64,000 bases of DNA. It comes from Methanobacteriota archaeon. Lineage in GTDB: Archaea > Halobacteriota > Methanosarcinia > Methanosarcinales > Methanosarcinaceae. This document shows, piece after piece, positions 42,694-51,278 of this stretch; position 1 is the stretch's first letter, and each line of letters begins with the position of its first letter. Made by a program: the position numbers and the translations under genes. The stretch is taken from positions 1 to 64,000 of the forward strand of contig JAENZL010000007.1 in the NCBI GenBank assembly GCA_016841265.1, written 5' to 3'. Under the pieces are notes generated by a model that saw only the letters and a program-made list of their open reading frames with translations, was not told the origin of the DNA and ran no database searches.

Positions 42694-45600
42694 ATGAGCA
42701 AACTCGAAGACCTAAAACCCAATGCAGCCGTACGCGGTATTCTTACGGATGGCTTAGTGACTGTCGTGAATGTGCAATGGTATGGTTCGGAAGCCCTTGA
42801 TTTAACCTACAAAACTCCCGACGGCAAGCCAGCAAGTGAACTTCTCTACCGTCATGATGAGGCAAGAGTTGAAGTTGTTGAGCAGGGAAGGCCATGGAGT
42901 TTCGATGGGGATGGTAAACTTTTTCGGCTGGTTTCGGAGGCACACCGTATCCGCCTTGCGCATCTGTTCGATCCGGTTCTGGCCGTCCACACCTCAGTTG
43001 TCGAGCCACTTCCACACCAGATAACGGCTGTCTACGATGCAATGCTGCCCCGCCAACCGCTTCGTTTCCTGCTGGCCGATGACCCGGGGGCTGGCAAGAC
43101 AATTATGGCCGGACTCCTGATGAAGGAGCTAATCGTCCGGGGGGACTTGCAGCGCTGTCTTGTTGTCTGTCCAGGAAGCCTGGCCGAACAGTGGCAAGAC
43201 GAGCTTTACCGACGTTTTAATTTGCCTTTTGAGATCCTCACCAACGATAAGCTGGAAGCCGCTCGGACCGGGAACTGGTTCATGGAGACGGACTTTGTCA
43301 TCGCAAGGCTTGATAAACTCTCACGCAACGAGGACGTGCAGGAAAAACTAAAGGCTCCTGACTGCCGCTGGGACCTTGTAGTCTGTGACGAGGCGCACAA
43401 GATGTCGGCCACGTTTTTTGGGGGGGAGATTAAGTACACAAAACGCTACAGGCTCGGGCAGCTCCTCTCTACTCTGACCAGGCATTTTCTCCTGATGACG
43501 GCAACCCCGCATAACGGGAAGGAAGAAGACTTCCAGCTCTTTATGGCTCTTCTGGACGGGGACCGTTTCGAGGGCCGTTTCCGTGATGGGGTCCATGCGG
43601 CGGATGTATCGGACCTGATGCGGAGGATGGTCAAGGAGAACCTGTTCAAGTTCGACGCAACGCCTCTTTTCCCTGAACGCATTGCTCATACCGTATCTTA
43701 TAAACTCACGGATGCCGAGGCTCAGCTTTACAGAGAAGTTACCAATTATGTGCGGGAGGAGTTTAACCGGGCCGAAGCACTCCAGAACAATAAACGGGCC
43801 GGAACAGTTGGTTTTGCGCTGACCATCCTGCAGCGCCGCCTAGCCTCTTCCCCAGAGGCCATTGCCCAGTCCCTGCGCCGTCGCCGGGAACGCCTGGAAA
43901 GCCGCCTCCGGGAAATGGAACTGCTCCAGCGCGGAGGAATGGTCTCTGTTAATGGCTCTGTTAACGGTTCTGTATATACCGGGATGGTGCTCGATGCAGA
44001 AGATGTTGAAAACCTGGAAGATGCCCCGAACAGCGAAGTCGAAGCCGCCGAGGAAGAAATTTTGGATCAGGCCACGGCGGCCCGCAGCATCCCGGAGTTG
44101 AAGGCGGAAATTGAGACACTAAAACGCCTGGAAACTCTTGCTGGAGTCGTTCGCCACAGTGGAGAAGATAAAAAGTGGCGGGAACTTGCAAGCCTGCTTG
44201 AAGAGATTTTCACCCCGTCAACCATGGTCGGGCAGATGGCCGATGGTCAGGAACCCGATGGGACAAAGCAGGACCCTAAGCCTGTGCCGTCGCCCCACCA
44301 GAAGCTGGTCATTTTCACAGAATACCGGGATACGCTGAGTTATCTGGAGGATCGCATCACTACTTTGCTGGGTCGAAAGGAGGCTGTTGTCACAATCCAC
44401 GGGAGCAGGGGCCGTGAGGAACGGCTGAAGGCTCAGGAAGCGTTCAAATACGACCCTGAGGTTAAGATCCTGCTGGCGACGGATGCGGCTGGGGAAGGAA
44501 TTAACCTGCAGCGGGCTCACCTGATGGTAAACTATGACCTGCCCTGGAACCCCAACCGCCTTGAGCAGCGTTTCGGGCGTATCCACCGTATAGGCCAGAC
44601 CGAAGTCTGCCATCTCTGGAACCTTGTGGCCGAGGAAACCCGGGAAGGGGATGTCTACCGCACTCTCCTGGTGAAGCTTGAGCAGGCCCGGCAGGCCCTC
44701 GGAGGACAGGTTTTTGATGTTCTGGGCAAGCTCCATTTCGACGGCAAACCGCTGAGGGAACTGTTGTTGCAGGCGATCCGCTACGGTGAACAGCCTGAGG
44801 TGCGGGCGAGGCTTACGGAGGTTGTGGACAACGCTTTTGATCGGGACCAGCTCCAGGCATTGCTTGAGGAAAAGGCCCTCGCACGTGACGCAATGGACGC
44901 GAGCCGAGTTCACCGCATCCGAGAGGATATGGAGAGGGCCGAGGCTAGGAGACTCCAACCGCATTTCATTGAGTCCTTTTTCCTTGAAGCCTTCCAGCGC
45001 CTGGGAGGGACCTTGAAGCAGCGGGAGCCGCGCCGTTATGAAATTAAGCATGTGCCGGCCCCGGTCCGGAACCGTGACCGCCTGATAGGTATGGGGGAGC
45101 CGGTGCTGCCGAGGTACGAGAGGATTGCTTTTGAGAAGCCGCTGATAGCGCCTCAGGGGCAGCCACTTGCGGCTTTTGTCTGTCCGGGCCACCCGCTTCT
45201 TTCTGCTACCATAGACCTTACGCTGGAACGGCACCGGGACCTTTTGCGCAGGGGCACGGTGCTTGTAGACGAACAGGACCAGGGGCTTGAGCCGCGTGTA
45301 ATTTTCTATCTTGAACACGCCGTCCAGGACGCGAGCCGCACACGTTCTGGAGACCGGCGGGTGATTTCCAAACGCATGCTCTATGTTGAACTGGACTCGG
45401 AAGGGGGCACCCGACACCTGCAATATGCTCCTTACCTTGACTACCGTCCCCTCGGGGCAGGAGAGCCGGGGGTGGAAGAGATTTTTTCCAGATCGGAGTG
45501 TGCCTGGATCAGTAAAGAGCTTGAACAGAGGGCTCAGGGCCATGCTGTGGCTAACGTCGTACCGGAGCACCTTGCGGAGATCCGTTCGAACAAGTTTGAG

Positions 45601-46290
45601 CTTATTGACAGGACCGAGGCTGCGGTGAAAGACCGGCTTACGAAGGAGATTATTTACTGGGATCACAGGGCTGAAGAGCTGAAACTTCAGGAACAGGCGG
45701 GCAAGGTTAATGCAAGGCTGAACTCCGGGGAGTCCCGCAAGCGTGCCGATGCCCTGCAGACCCGGCTCCAGAAGCGGATGGAAGAACTGAAACTGGAGAA
45801 GCAGATTTCCGCTCTTCCTCCGGTCGTTATCGGGGGCCTGGTGGTAGTGCCTGCCGGCCTGATTGCCGCAATGACCGGAAAGCTGCTCCCTGAAGTTTCG
45901 CACCCGACAGATACCCTGGCCTCCGCGGCCAGGGCCCGGGCTGTCGTGATGGAAACGGAGCGCAGGCTCGGGTTTGAACCTACCGACCGCGAGTTTGAAA
46001 AGCTCGGTTATGATATCGAGAGCCGCATCCCGGGCACGGGCAGGCTGCGTTTTATTGAGGTAAAGGGTCGGGTTTCCGGAGCGCAGACCGTAACAGTCAC
46101 TAAAAATGAAATTCTCTACTCTCTCAATAAACCGGAGGACTTCATCCTGGCGATTGTTGAGTTCCTGCCGGATGGACTTCACAAAGTCCATTACCTGCGC
46201 CGGCCCTTCCAGCGCGAGCCAGACTTTGGGGTGACGAGCGTAAACTATGGCTTTGCCGAAATGCTGGTAAGGGCAGAGGAACCACGGTAA
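42694..46290 (+). CDS. SNF2-type helicase with C-terminal DUF3883 domain
   Basis: A 1198-residue protein. The SF2/SNF2 core has DDPGAGKTIMAGLL (Walker A, about 129-142), CDEAHKMS (about 231-238), LLMTATPHNGKEEDF, then HGSRGREERL (about 568), TDAAGEGINLQ and RFGRIHRIGQ (about 626). The C-terminal ~110 residues form a DUF3883 domain (EFEKLGYDIESR, RFIEVKGR), a PD-(D/E)XK-like fold with the E-x-K signature, possibly nucleolytic. Similar helicases (DrmD type) occur in DISARM and other defence loci. The ATG at 42694 is preferred, with AGGT upstream; a GTG two codons earlier is possible. First gene of the four-gene operon, probably translocating on DNA. Confidence 0.88.
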   Translation: MSKLEDLKPNAAVRGILTDGLVTVVNVQWYGSEALDLTYKTPDGKPASELLYRHDEARVEVVEQGRPWSFDGDGKLFRLVSEAHRIRLAHLFDPVLAVHTSVVEPLPHQITAVYDAMLPRQPLRFLLADDPGAGKTIMAGLLMKELIVRGDLQRCLVVCPGSLAEQWQDELYRRFNLPFEILTNDKLEAARTGNWFMETDFVIARLDKLSRNEDVQEKLKAPDCRWDLVVCDEAHKMSATFFGGEIKYTKRYRLGQLLSTLTRHFLLMTATPHNGKEEDFQLFMALLDGDRFEGRFRDGVHAADVSDLMRRMVKENLFKFDATPLFPERIAHTVSYKLTDAEAQLYREVTNYVREEFNRAEALQNNKRAGTVGFALTILQRRLASSPEAIAQSLRRRRERLESRLREMELLQRGGMVSVNGSVNGSVYTGMVLDAEDVENLEDAPNSEVEAAEEEILDQATAARSIPELKAEIETLKRLETLAGVVRHSGEDKKWRELASLLEEIFTPSTMVGQMADGQEPDGTKQDPKPVPSPHQKLVIFTEYRDTLSYLEDRITTLLGRKEAVVTIHGSRGREERLKAQEAFKYDPEVKILLATDAAGEGINLQRAHLMVNYDLPWNPNRLEQRFGRIHRIGQTEVCHLWNLVAEETREGDVYRTLLVKLEQARQALGGQVFDVLGKLHFDGKPLRELLLQAIRYGEQPEVRARLTEVVDNAFDRDQLQALLEEKALARDAMDASRVHRIREDMERAEARRLQPHFIESFFLEAFQRLGGTLKQREPRRYEIKHVPAPVRNRDRLIGMGEPVLPRYERIAFEKPLIAPQGQPLAAFVCPGHPLLSATIDLTLERHRDLLRRGTVLVDEQDQGLEPRVIFYLEHAVQDASRTRSGDRRVISKRMLYVELDSEGGTRHLQYAPYLDYRPLGAGEPGVEEIFSRSECAWISKELEQRAQGHAVANVVPEHLAEIRSNKFELIDRTEAAVKDRLTKEIIYWDHRAEELKLQEQAGKVNARLNSGESRKRADALQTRLQKRMEELKLEKQISALPPVVIGGLVVVPAGLIAAMTGKLLPEVSHPTDTLASAARARAVVMETERRLGFEPTDREFEKLGYDIESRIPGTGRLRFIEVKGRVSGAQTVTVTKNEILYSLNKPEDFILAIVEFLPDGLHKVHYLRRPFQREPDFGVTSVNYGFAEMLVRAEEPR

Positions 46291-46534
46291 GGTCTGAATG
46301 CAAAGTTTCCTTTAAGAAATTTAGAACCACGAAGAGCACCGAAGAAAGATAGAAAAGGTGATTGGGGTACTTGATATAATCCATCACTTTTCTATCGCAC
46401 AAACGTTGTAATCTATCACGTTGACATCAGCTATTTCAGGATCTGCTTCATCGAATTTGACGGGTATTTCTATATCTCGACAGAATATTTTGATATCTGG
46501 AAAATCAACCTGCAAGAATACAGAGGTAAATGAA
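46291..46534. other. Gap inside the defence operon
   Basis: No gene is supported. It contains AACCACGAAGAGCACCGAAG, similar to the strings after the Bax1 gene, and AT-rich DNA that could house a second promoter. Confidence 0.4.
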
Positions 46535-46681
46535 ATGAATTATCTATCACTTCTCTCTCACAAAAACGCTGCAGTCAAGCTTAAGCTTCCCTGGTCGTTA
46601 CAGTGCGATCCGGGCTTAAGGGCTTTGAGCGCGAATCATGAATTATCAAATATGACGGCACGGGAGAGGGTTCCCCAGTGA
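46535..46681 (+). CDS. Possible 48-residue coupled leader protein
   Basis: A 48-codon frame starts at an ATG with AGAGGT nine bases upstream and stops in GTGA, overlapping the GTG start of the large ATPase gene by 4 nt. That layout fits translational coupling. The peptide is unremarkable and resembles nothing I know. It may be only a leader that lets ribosomes reach the weak GTG start. Confidence 0.3.
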   Translation: MNYLSLLSHKNAAVKLKLPWSLQCDPGLRALSANHELSNMTARERVPQ

Positions 46682-49600
46682 TACCACAACCTGAGTATTT
46701 TAAGCGTATTCGTGAAGGTGCAGCAAAGCGGTGGGATCAACTTGAACAGGATCCCGAACTCGCTGGACCATGGCATCAACTTTTCAAGCAGGTCCAGAGT
46801 CCCAGACATATACTATCTGAACTTCTCCAGAATGCCGATGATGCAGGTGCCACAGAAGCCTCTGTTCATGTTGAAAACGGGGTTTTTGTTTTCAAACATA
46901 ACGGAGAGGATTTTACTGCAGAACATTTTGCTTCATTGTGTCGCTTTGGATATTCGAATAAGCGGGCCCTTCATACGATAGGTTTCCGCGGGATTGGCTT
47001 TAAGAGCACCTTCAGTCTGGGGGACAGGGTGGAACTCTTCACTCCTTCACTTTCAGTTGTATTTGATCGTCACAGGTTTACCGAACCCGTCTGGACCGAA
47101 CCCCCTCTTCAGGGTGATGACTTTACCGTGGTGCGTGTAGTAATCCGGGAAAAGCGCCGCCAGAAGGAAGTTGAGAGGAACCTTCAGGAATGGCTTAAAA
47201 GCCCCGTCTCTCTGCTCTTTTTCAAAAGCATCCGCAGGCTTGCCATCCAGGATGAGGTAGTTGAATGGAAGAATATCGGGCCCGGCCCGGTTGAGAATAC
47301 CGAGTGGGTTGAGCTTGTTGATAAAGGAAAAAAGCCGTTTCTGCTTGTCAGGTCTGCTTTTGAACAGTTTCCTGAAGAGGCCCTATCCGAAATTAAGGAA
47401 GAACGTATGCTCACTGCCGGAGAAGATGCTGATTTTCCTCCGTGTCAGGTCGAGCTGGTCCTTGGAGCAAAAGGCCGTCTCTTTGTCGTACTTCCAACGG
47501 GAGTTGAGACTACCCTGCCTTTTGCCTGCAACGCACCATTCATTCAGGACCCTGCCCGCATGAAGATCAAGGACCCGGAGACTTCCCCGACAAACCGCTG
47601 GTTGCTGGAACGGGTTGGTAAACTGGCAACTTCGGTAATGCTCCGGTGGCTAAAGAATGACCGCCTTGAGCTTACCGAAAGGGCTCAGGCCTATGCCCTG
47701 CTTCCGAATATTGATAGAGACGACAGTTCTTTAGAAGGAATATGCGCAACGACTGTTGAAGAGGCATTTGACGTTATCCAAGAGAATAAGAGCCTCCTTC
47801 TTACGAATGATGGGGATCTTAAGCCAGCAAATCAGAGTGTTATTATTCCAAAGGAGCTTCTTGATGTGTGGCCTGCTGACCAAGTTGCTACTCTAATGGA
47901 CGACGCAAATCGTCCAATATTTTCGCTCCATGTATCAAATGCTGACCGGGAAAAACTTGTTCGATGGGGTATAATCGAAGAGATTACCAGAGATCAGGTC
48001 CTCATAATCTTGCAGAAAAAACACCTGCCAAAGCCTGAAAGCTGGGAGCGCCTGCTTAAGCTGTGGGTTTACATTGCTTCAGAACTCACTGGATATAGGT
48101 ATAACCCGGACAAAGATAAAGTGCGTATTGTTCCGGTGAAAGGAAAAGAAGTGCTTTATTCTGTCAGTGAAGTTATCAGGCTTGGAGAAAGGAAAATACT
48201 CCAATCCAGCGAAGAATGGGAGTTTCTGGCAACTTATCTTCTTGTCTTTAATAATGATTGGTCTCAATTTCTTGCAGATCAGCGGCGAAAGGTCAAGGAA
48301 AGTGAAAATGAGAAACTTACTGAGGAAGTAGAAATCGCTTATACGGTCCTGCGTGCAGTAGGTATCGAAAGTTCCAGTGATGCAAGTCAGATGGTCGAAA
48401 GAGTTTCTACGGATTTTTTCAGTCAGGGGAAACACCCTGTATCCGATTGCATTAAACTTGCTCAGATCGCGGCTAAGGTTGGAGCTACGGTTCGTACATC
48501 TTTCCGCTTCGTCACCCAAGACACACGTCTACGTTCTACTGAGGACGTCATACTTTTCGACGAGGACGGTACATTAGAGTATCTGCTGCCGAGTAATTGG
48601 GGCCAGAATCATTTGCTGCATTCCGATTATTCGACATTCAGCTCGTGCACGGAGGAAGAGTGGACAGGATGGATATCTTCAGGGCGTGCCGGACTTTTTA
48701 CCTTTGTACCCCCACTACAGAAGAGAGTGTCTGTATGGGGACGTCAAAAAATCGATCGTGAAATCCGTAATCGTGGATATGAGGGCAATATCTCTTTTCA
48801 CTATGTAACGGACCAATTCGCAATCGATGATTGGGATTTTGAAGGGATACACTGGCGTCACTGGCAATCTCTGGCGAAAGAAGACGATAAACTCTGGGGT
48901 CGTCTTGTTGAACGCATACTGGCTCAGCAGGATACCTTCTGGTCGAAGGCCATAAGTGTGAAAGCTTTACACATTGCTACGACAGGCACCAAGAAATCAG
49001 TAATTAACGGTTCTTTAACTCCTGATTGGATTTTGAAACTGCGCGGGATTTCCTGCCTCCCTGATACCCGTGGATTTTATCGGAAACCGGCTGAGCTCGT
49101 ACGAAGGACCCCGGAAACTGAGCCTTTCATGGACGTGGAACCTTTTATACACGGAAAGCTGGACAACGAGTCAAACCGCCAGTTGCTTGACATGCTGGGG
49201 GTATCTTCCGTTCCCATGGGGCCGGAACGCTTGCTTGATTGCCTGCAAACGCTTTCTAGGGCAGACGAACCTCCTGTATATGAGGTGGATAAATGGTACC
49301 GCAGGCTCGACCTGATGGCAGATACCTGCTCGACGGCTGATTTCCATAATATCAAGAATACTTTTTATGACGAAAAGCTCATTCTTACGGAAGACACAAC
49401 CTGGGTTCAGGCCTCGGATGTGTTCCTGTCTACCGATGAAGAAGATGTGCCGGGAGTGGCAGTTGTCCGGGCTTCGGTAAGAGATCTTGTCATCTGGCGA
49501 AAGATGGGAATTCCTGAACGGCCCACAGTGGACCTTGTCATCAAGTGGCTGCAGGGCCTGCCTTCGGGCAAAGCACTCTCACAGGAGGATGCGCGGCGGG

Positions 49601-51258
49601 TCCGTGCGCTGCTTGCACGCCATGCCTTACGTATCTGGGACGAATGCGGGCACTGGCTCAACCTGGCAGGGGAATGGGTCCCGGTGGATACAATAAGCTA
49701 TGCTCTCACAATGCAGTCGCTTGTCCCCTGGAGCCATTTACACAAATGGGTCAAGCAGAAGACGGTGGACTTCCACCTGCTGGGAGCGATCACGCAGGAA
49801 CCACCATTTTCAGAAATTCCTACTCTGGCCAGCCATATTGAGGAACGTTTCCATCAGCCCCCGTTCTTTAAAGGCCACTTCGAAGAAAAAACCTGGCTTA
49901 AAAGGCTTGGGTCAGAGCTTTGCCGCCTTATTCTTGACGATGAGGACAACACTGCCCGTATAAGGGCCCTTGCGGAAGATCTTGTTGAGACAAAATGGCA
50001 GACCACCGGAGGACTCGAAACTATTCCCTATATAGAAGGAACCCCGGCCGGAACTCCCAGAAGTGTTGAGGTCCTGTGGCTTGATAGGGTCCTTTACGTC
50101 GATGATCTGCCGAATGCGAAACTGGCGCGTAAAGTGCCTGAAAAACTTGGCAAATTTTTTAATCACCAGGACATTAACGCTGCGCTCAATTATTGTTATG
50201 GCCGTTCTCCTGAGGATGTCACCGAATATATCGAAGAGAATTTTGAGCTTCTGGAAATAGAAGAGGACGAGCCACCGGTTGCAGAGGAAGTCGAATACAC
50301 GATTGTAGAGGAAGTCGAACCTCCGGTTTCAAAGGAGACAAAGCCACCAGTCGCAGAGGATGTCAAATCCCCTATTGCAGAGGAGACTGAGCCATCAGTT
50401 GCAGAGGAAGCTGTGGCCCTAGCTGGAGATACATTACAGGAGGGACCGGTTTCACAGGATTCCGAATTTGCAGATGTATGCCCGACTGAGGCTCAGGCCG
50501 TTTCAGTGGAGAAAATGGCTGCATCAGATCCTGATGAACACCTTATACCTGCATCCGAACCGAAAGAATGCGAATCTGAAATAATTTATGAAGAACTTCC
50601 CTCCGAGGTCGTGAAACCCAAAAAACCTCATATTTCTAAATCACCAAAGATGGGCTTCATTGGCAGGTTCGCCCAGCGCCTGGGTTATAAAAAGAATGAG
50701 GATGAATCCTCTTCTGATGGTCTCCCACTACTTGCAGCCGAATTGGAAGACGGAGAAAACGGAATAACAGGAGAAGAACCTCCTGCTGAGGCCCCGGAAA
50801 CCAAAAAAGCCCACACATCAAAACCAAACAATCCGAGCATCATCGAGCGGTTCGCTCAGATTATGGGCTACAAAAAGGATGGGGATAAGTTCTATCATGC
50901 CGATGGAAGCTTTATTTGCAAGTCGAATGACAGTATTTTTTCATGGGAGATGTGGTCGGCTTCAGGGGAACTGGTCCGCTCTTACTGGCCCAAAGACCAC
51001 TGCCTCCAGATGGAACCCCTCCAGCTTGATGCCGAGGTATGGGGACTTGTTGACAGGTTCCCTCAAACCCATGCATTTATCCTCTCCGATCCGGAAGGAG
51101 AACCTGTTGAATTGACGGGAGAATCTCTCCGCACCATGCGCGAAGAGGGTGAGATTACCCTTTATCCGGCAACCTACAGAATCGTTTATGAACCTGACCA
51201 GTATAACCCCGACAGAAATACACCCCAGAATCTTTTAATTTGCGCAAATGAAGAGTAA
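46678..51258 (+). CDS. Sacsin/Hsp90-like GHKL ATPase, giant defence-operon protein
   Basis: A 1526-residue protein. The N-terminal ~250 residues are a sacsin-type Hsp90/GHKL ATP-binding domain, with the N-box ILSELLQNADDAGA (about 45-58) and the glycine box GFRGIGFKS (about 102-110). The rest up to ~1190 is unrecognised. Residues ~1195-1255 are an acidic Pro/Val/Glu repeat linker (PPVAEEVE units). The motif RFAQxxGYKK occurs twice (near 1330 and 1388), and the C-terminal ~140 residues form a compact Trp-rich domain. Sacsin-like ATPases often sit beside DUF3883 helicases in defence islands. The start is GTG after GGGAGAGGG. Second gene of the operon. Confidence 0.85.
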   Translation: MIPQPEYFKRIREGAAKRWDQLEQDPELAGPWHQLFKQVQSPRHILSELLQNADDAGATEASVHVENGVFVFKHNGEDFTAEHFASLCRFGYSNKRALHTIGFRGIGFKSTFSLGDRVELFTPSLSVVFDRHRFTEPVWTEPPLQGDDFTVVRVVIREKRRQKEVERNLQEWLKSPVSLLFFKSIRRLAIQDEVVEWKNIGPGPVENTEWVELVDKGKKPFLLVRSAFEQFPEEALSEIKEERMLTAGEDADFPPCQVELVLGAKGRLFVVLPTGVETTLPFACNAPFIQDPARMKIKDPETSPTNRWLLERVGKLATSVMLRWLKNDRLELTERAQAYALLPNIDRDDSSLEGICATTVEEAFDVIQENKSLLLTNDGDLKPANQSVIIPKELLDVWPADQVATLMDDANRPIFSLHVSNADREKLVRWGIIEEITRDQVLIILQKKHLPKPESWERLLKLWVYIASELTGYRYNPDKDKVRIVPVKGKEVLYSVSEVIRLGERKILQSSEEWEFLATYLLVFNNDWSQFLADQRRKVKESENEKLTEEVEIAYTVLRAVGIESSSDASQMVERVSTDFFSQGKHPVSDCIKLAQIAAKVGATVRTSFRFVTQDTRLRSTEDVILFDEDGTLEYLLPSNWGQNHLLHSDYSTFSSCTEEEWTGWISSGRAGLFTFVPPLQKRVSVWGRQKIDREIRNRGYEGNISFHYVTDQFAIDDWDFEGIHWRHWQSLAKEDDKLWGRLVERILAQQDTFWSKAISVKALHIATTGTKKSVINGSLTPDWILKLRGISCLPDTRGFYRKPAELVRRTPETEPFMDVEPFIHGKLDNESNRQLLDMLGVSSVPMGPERLLDCLQTLSRADEPPVYEVDKWYRRLDLMADTCSTADFHNIKNTFYDEKLILTEDTTWVQASDVFLSTDEEDVPGVAVVRASVRDLVIWRKMGIPERPTVDLVIKWLQGLPSGKALSQEDARRVRALLARHALRIWDECGHWLNLAGEWVPVDTISYALTMQSLVPWSHLHKWVKQKTVDFHLLGAITQEPPFSEIPTLASHIEERFHQPPFFKGHFEEKTWLKRLGSELCRLILDDEDNTARIRALAEDLVETKWQTTGGLETIPYIEGTPAGTPRSVEVLWLDRVLYVDDLPNAKLARKVPEKLGKFFNHQDINAALNYCYGRSPEDVTEYIEENFELLEIEEDEPPVAEEVEYTIVEEVEPPVSKETKPPVAEDVKSPIAEETEPSVAEEAVALAGDTLQEGPVSQDSEFADVCPTEAQAVSVEKMAASDPDEHLIPASEPKECESEIIYEELPSEVVKPKKPHISKSPKMGFIGRFAQRLGYKKNEDESSSDGLPLLAAELEDGENGITGEEPPAEAPETKKAHTSKPNNPSIIERFAQIMGYKKDGDKFYHADGSFICKSNDSIFSWEMWSASGELVRSYWPKDHCLQMEPLQLDAEVWGLVDRFPQTHAFILSDPEGEPVELTGESLRTMREEGEITLYPATYRIVYEPDQYNPDRNTPQNLLICANEE

Positions 51259-51278
51259 TTTACGGAGCATAATAATTC

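Noticed and set aside
44218-46191. Minus-strand frame of 657 codons inside the SNF2 helicase gene
   Set aside because: It overlaps the conserved helicase C-terminal motifs and DUF3883 domain, and its product has no recognisable domain; it is a shadow frame.
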